The notes under the pieces were generated by a model, which made no database searches, was not told the DNA's origin, and was given only the letters and a program-made list of their open reading frames with translations. A program made the translations under genes and the position numbers. A DNA stretch of 64,000 nucleotides from Paralithodes platypus (lineage: Eukaryota; Arthropoda; Malacostraca; Decapoda; Lithodidae): assembly GCA_032716605.1 (NCBI GenBank), contig CM064505.1:45955495-46019494 (forward strand), read 5' to 3'. Of the stretch, positions 63,080 to 64,000 are shown piece after piece. The stretch's first letter is position 1, and each line of letters begins with the position of its first letter.

Positions 63080-63690
63080 GATAGTAATAGTAATAGACAG
63101 TTAGACTATAGACAGTAATATAAATAGACAATAATAGTAAAACAGTCATATACAGTATATAGATAATAATAAAACAGTAATATTAATAGACGGTAATAAT
63201 AAAACAGTAATATTAATAGACAGTAATAATAAAACAACAATGTAAATATATAGTAATAATAAAACAGTAATATTAATAGACGGTAATAATAAAACAGTAT
63301 TATTAATAGACGGTAATAATAAAACAGTATTATTAATAGACGGTAATAATAAAACAGTATTATTAATAGACAGTATTGATAAAACAGTAATATTAATAGA
63401 CAGTAATGATAAAACAGTAATATTAATAGACAGTAATGATAAAACAACAATGTAAATATATAGTAATAATAAAACAGTAATATTAATAGACAGTAATGAT
63501 AAAAAAGTAAGATTAATAGACAGTAATGATAAAACAGTAATATTAATAGACAGTAATAATAAAACAGTAATATTAATAGACAGTAATAATAAAACAGTAA
63601 TATTAATAGACAGTAATAATAAAACAGTAATATTAATAGACAGTAATGATAAAACAGTAAGATTAATAGACAGTAATAGTAATAACAGGA
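63080..63690. repeat. 30-bp minisatellite (about 20 units)
   Basis: The unit is TAATATTAATAGACAGTAAT plus AATAAAACAG, with small variants (ACGGTAAT, ACAATGTAAATATATAGT). The 30-bp period is divisible by three, so long open frames arise on the minus strand by chance. Confidence 0.95.
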
Positions 63691-63699
63691 ATGGTAAAC

Positions 63700-64000
63700 A
63701 AATTGAAACATACACACTGGTTGACATGCTCAAACACATGTACAAACACACATAAACATACACACACACAAACAAACACATATACACACACATATATACA
63801 AACACACATAAACATACACACTGGTTGACACACACACACACACACACATATACAAACACACATAAACATACACACTGGTTGACACACACACACACATATA
63901 CAAACACACATAACATACACACTGGTTGGCATACACACACACACACATATACAAACGCACATAAACATACACACTGTTTGACACACACACACACACATAT
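63700..64000. repeat. CA-rich minisatellite, runs off window end
   Basis: Four or five units contain AAACATACACACTGGTTGAC, a CACACA run of varied length and ATATACAAACACACAT; the array continues past the window edge. Confidence 0.92.

Noticed and set aside
63080..63690. CRISPR-like regular array
   Set aside because: There are no unique spacers; neighbouring units are near-identical and the DNA is eukaryotic.
63106..63994. Minus-strand frames of 203 and 282 codons
   Set aside because: They come from the 30-bp and CA-rich arrays; no unique sequence.

Overview
The window looks like arthropod nuclear DNA, most likely from a decapod crustacean. The protein family found and the very dense microsatellites suggest this, but nothing here fixes the species. 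One protein-coding gene can be supported. It lies on the + strand between 790 and 37188 and is the 3' part of a large lipid transfer protein (LLTP/apolipophorin type). I could trace 35 consecutive coding exons by GT/AG sites and matching codon phase. Joined, and allowing for one apparent extra G in exon 12, they give exactly 1868 residues and a stop. The upstream (N-terminal) part of the protein lies outside the window.

Protein layout, numbered from the first whole codon in the window: residues 1-826 are beta-rich lipoprotein-type sequence with many N-glycosylation sequons. Residues 827-1180 are rich in amphipathic helices. Residues 1182-1265 form a short beta segment leading into a von Willebrand D (vWD) domain at about 1266-1425. 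A cysteine-rich C8-like module follows at about 1425-1515, then a von Willebrand A-like fold lacking the usual metal-binding motif (about 1520-1715). The tail (1716-1868) contains an RGD tripeptide in a basic stretch. This fits the apolipophorin / decapod discoidal lipoprotein-HDL-BGBP family, a secreted haemolymph lipid carrier whose decapod members also bind beta-1,3-glucan.

The introns (1-37 kb) carry dispersed elements: several short inverted-repeat transposon (MITE) families, many ending in TTAA; tRNA-derived SINEs; a second SINE with an (AAC)n tail and clear target-site duplications; and truncated LINEs. Several element ends lie within about 10-50 bp of splice sites, and one 5' splice site is formed by repeat sequence. 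Three decayed copies of exon edges lie in neighbouring introns.

From 37.2 to 64 kb there is no supportable gene. The first part is 3'UTR/flank with candidate polyadenylation signals. The rest is LINE fragments, MITEs, long microsatellites (CT, AC, GA, GATA), a 1.5-kb polypurine tract, and minisatellites of 30, 34, about 42-60 and 47 bp. The 47-bp units contain an inverted repeat.
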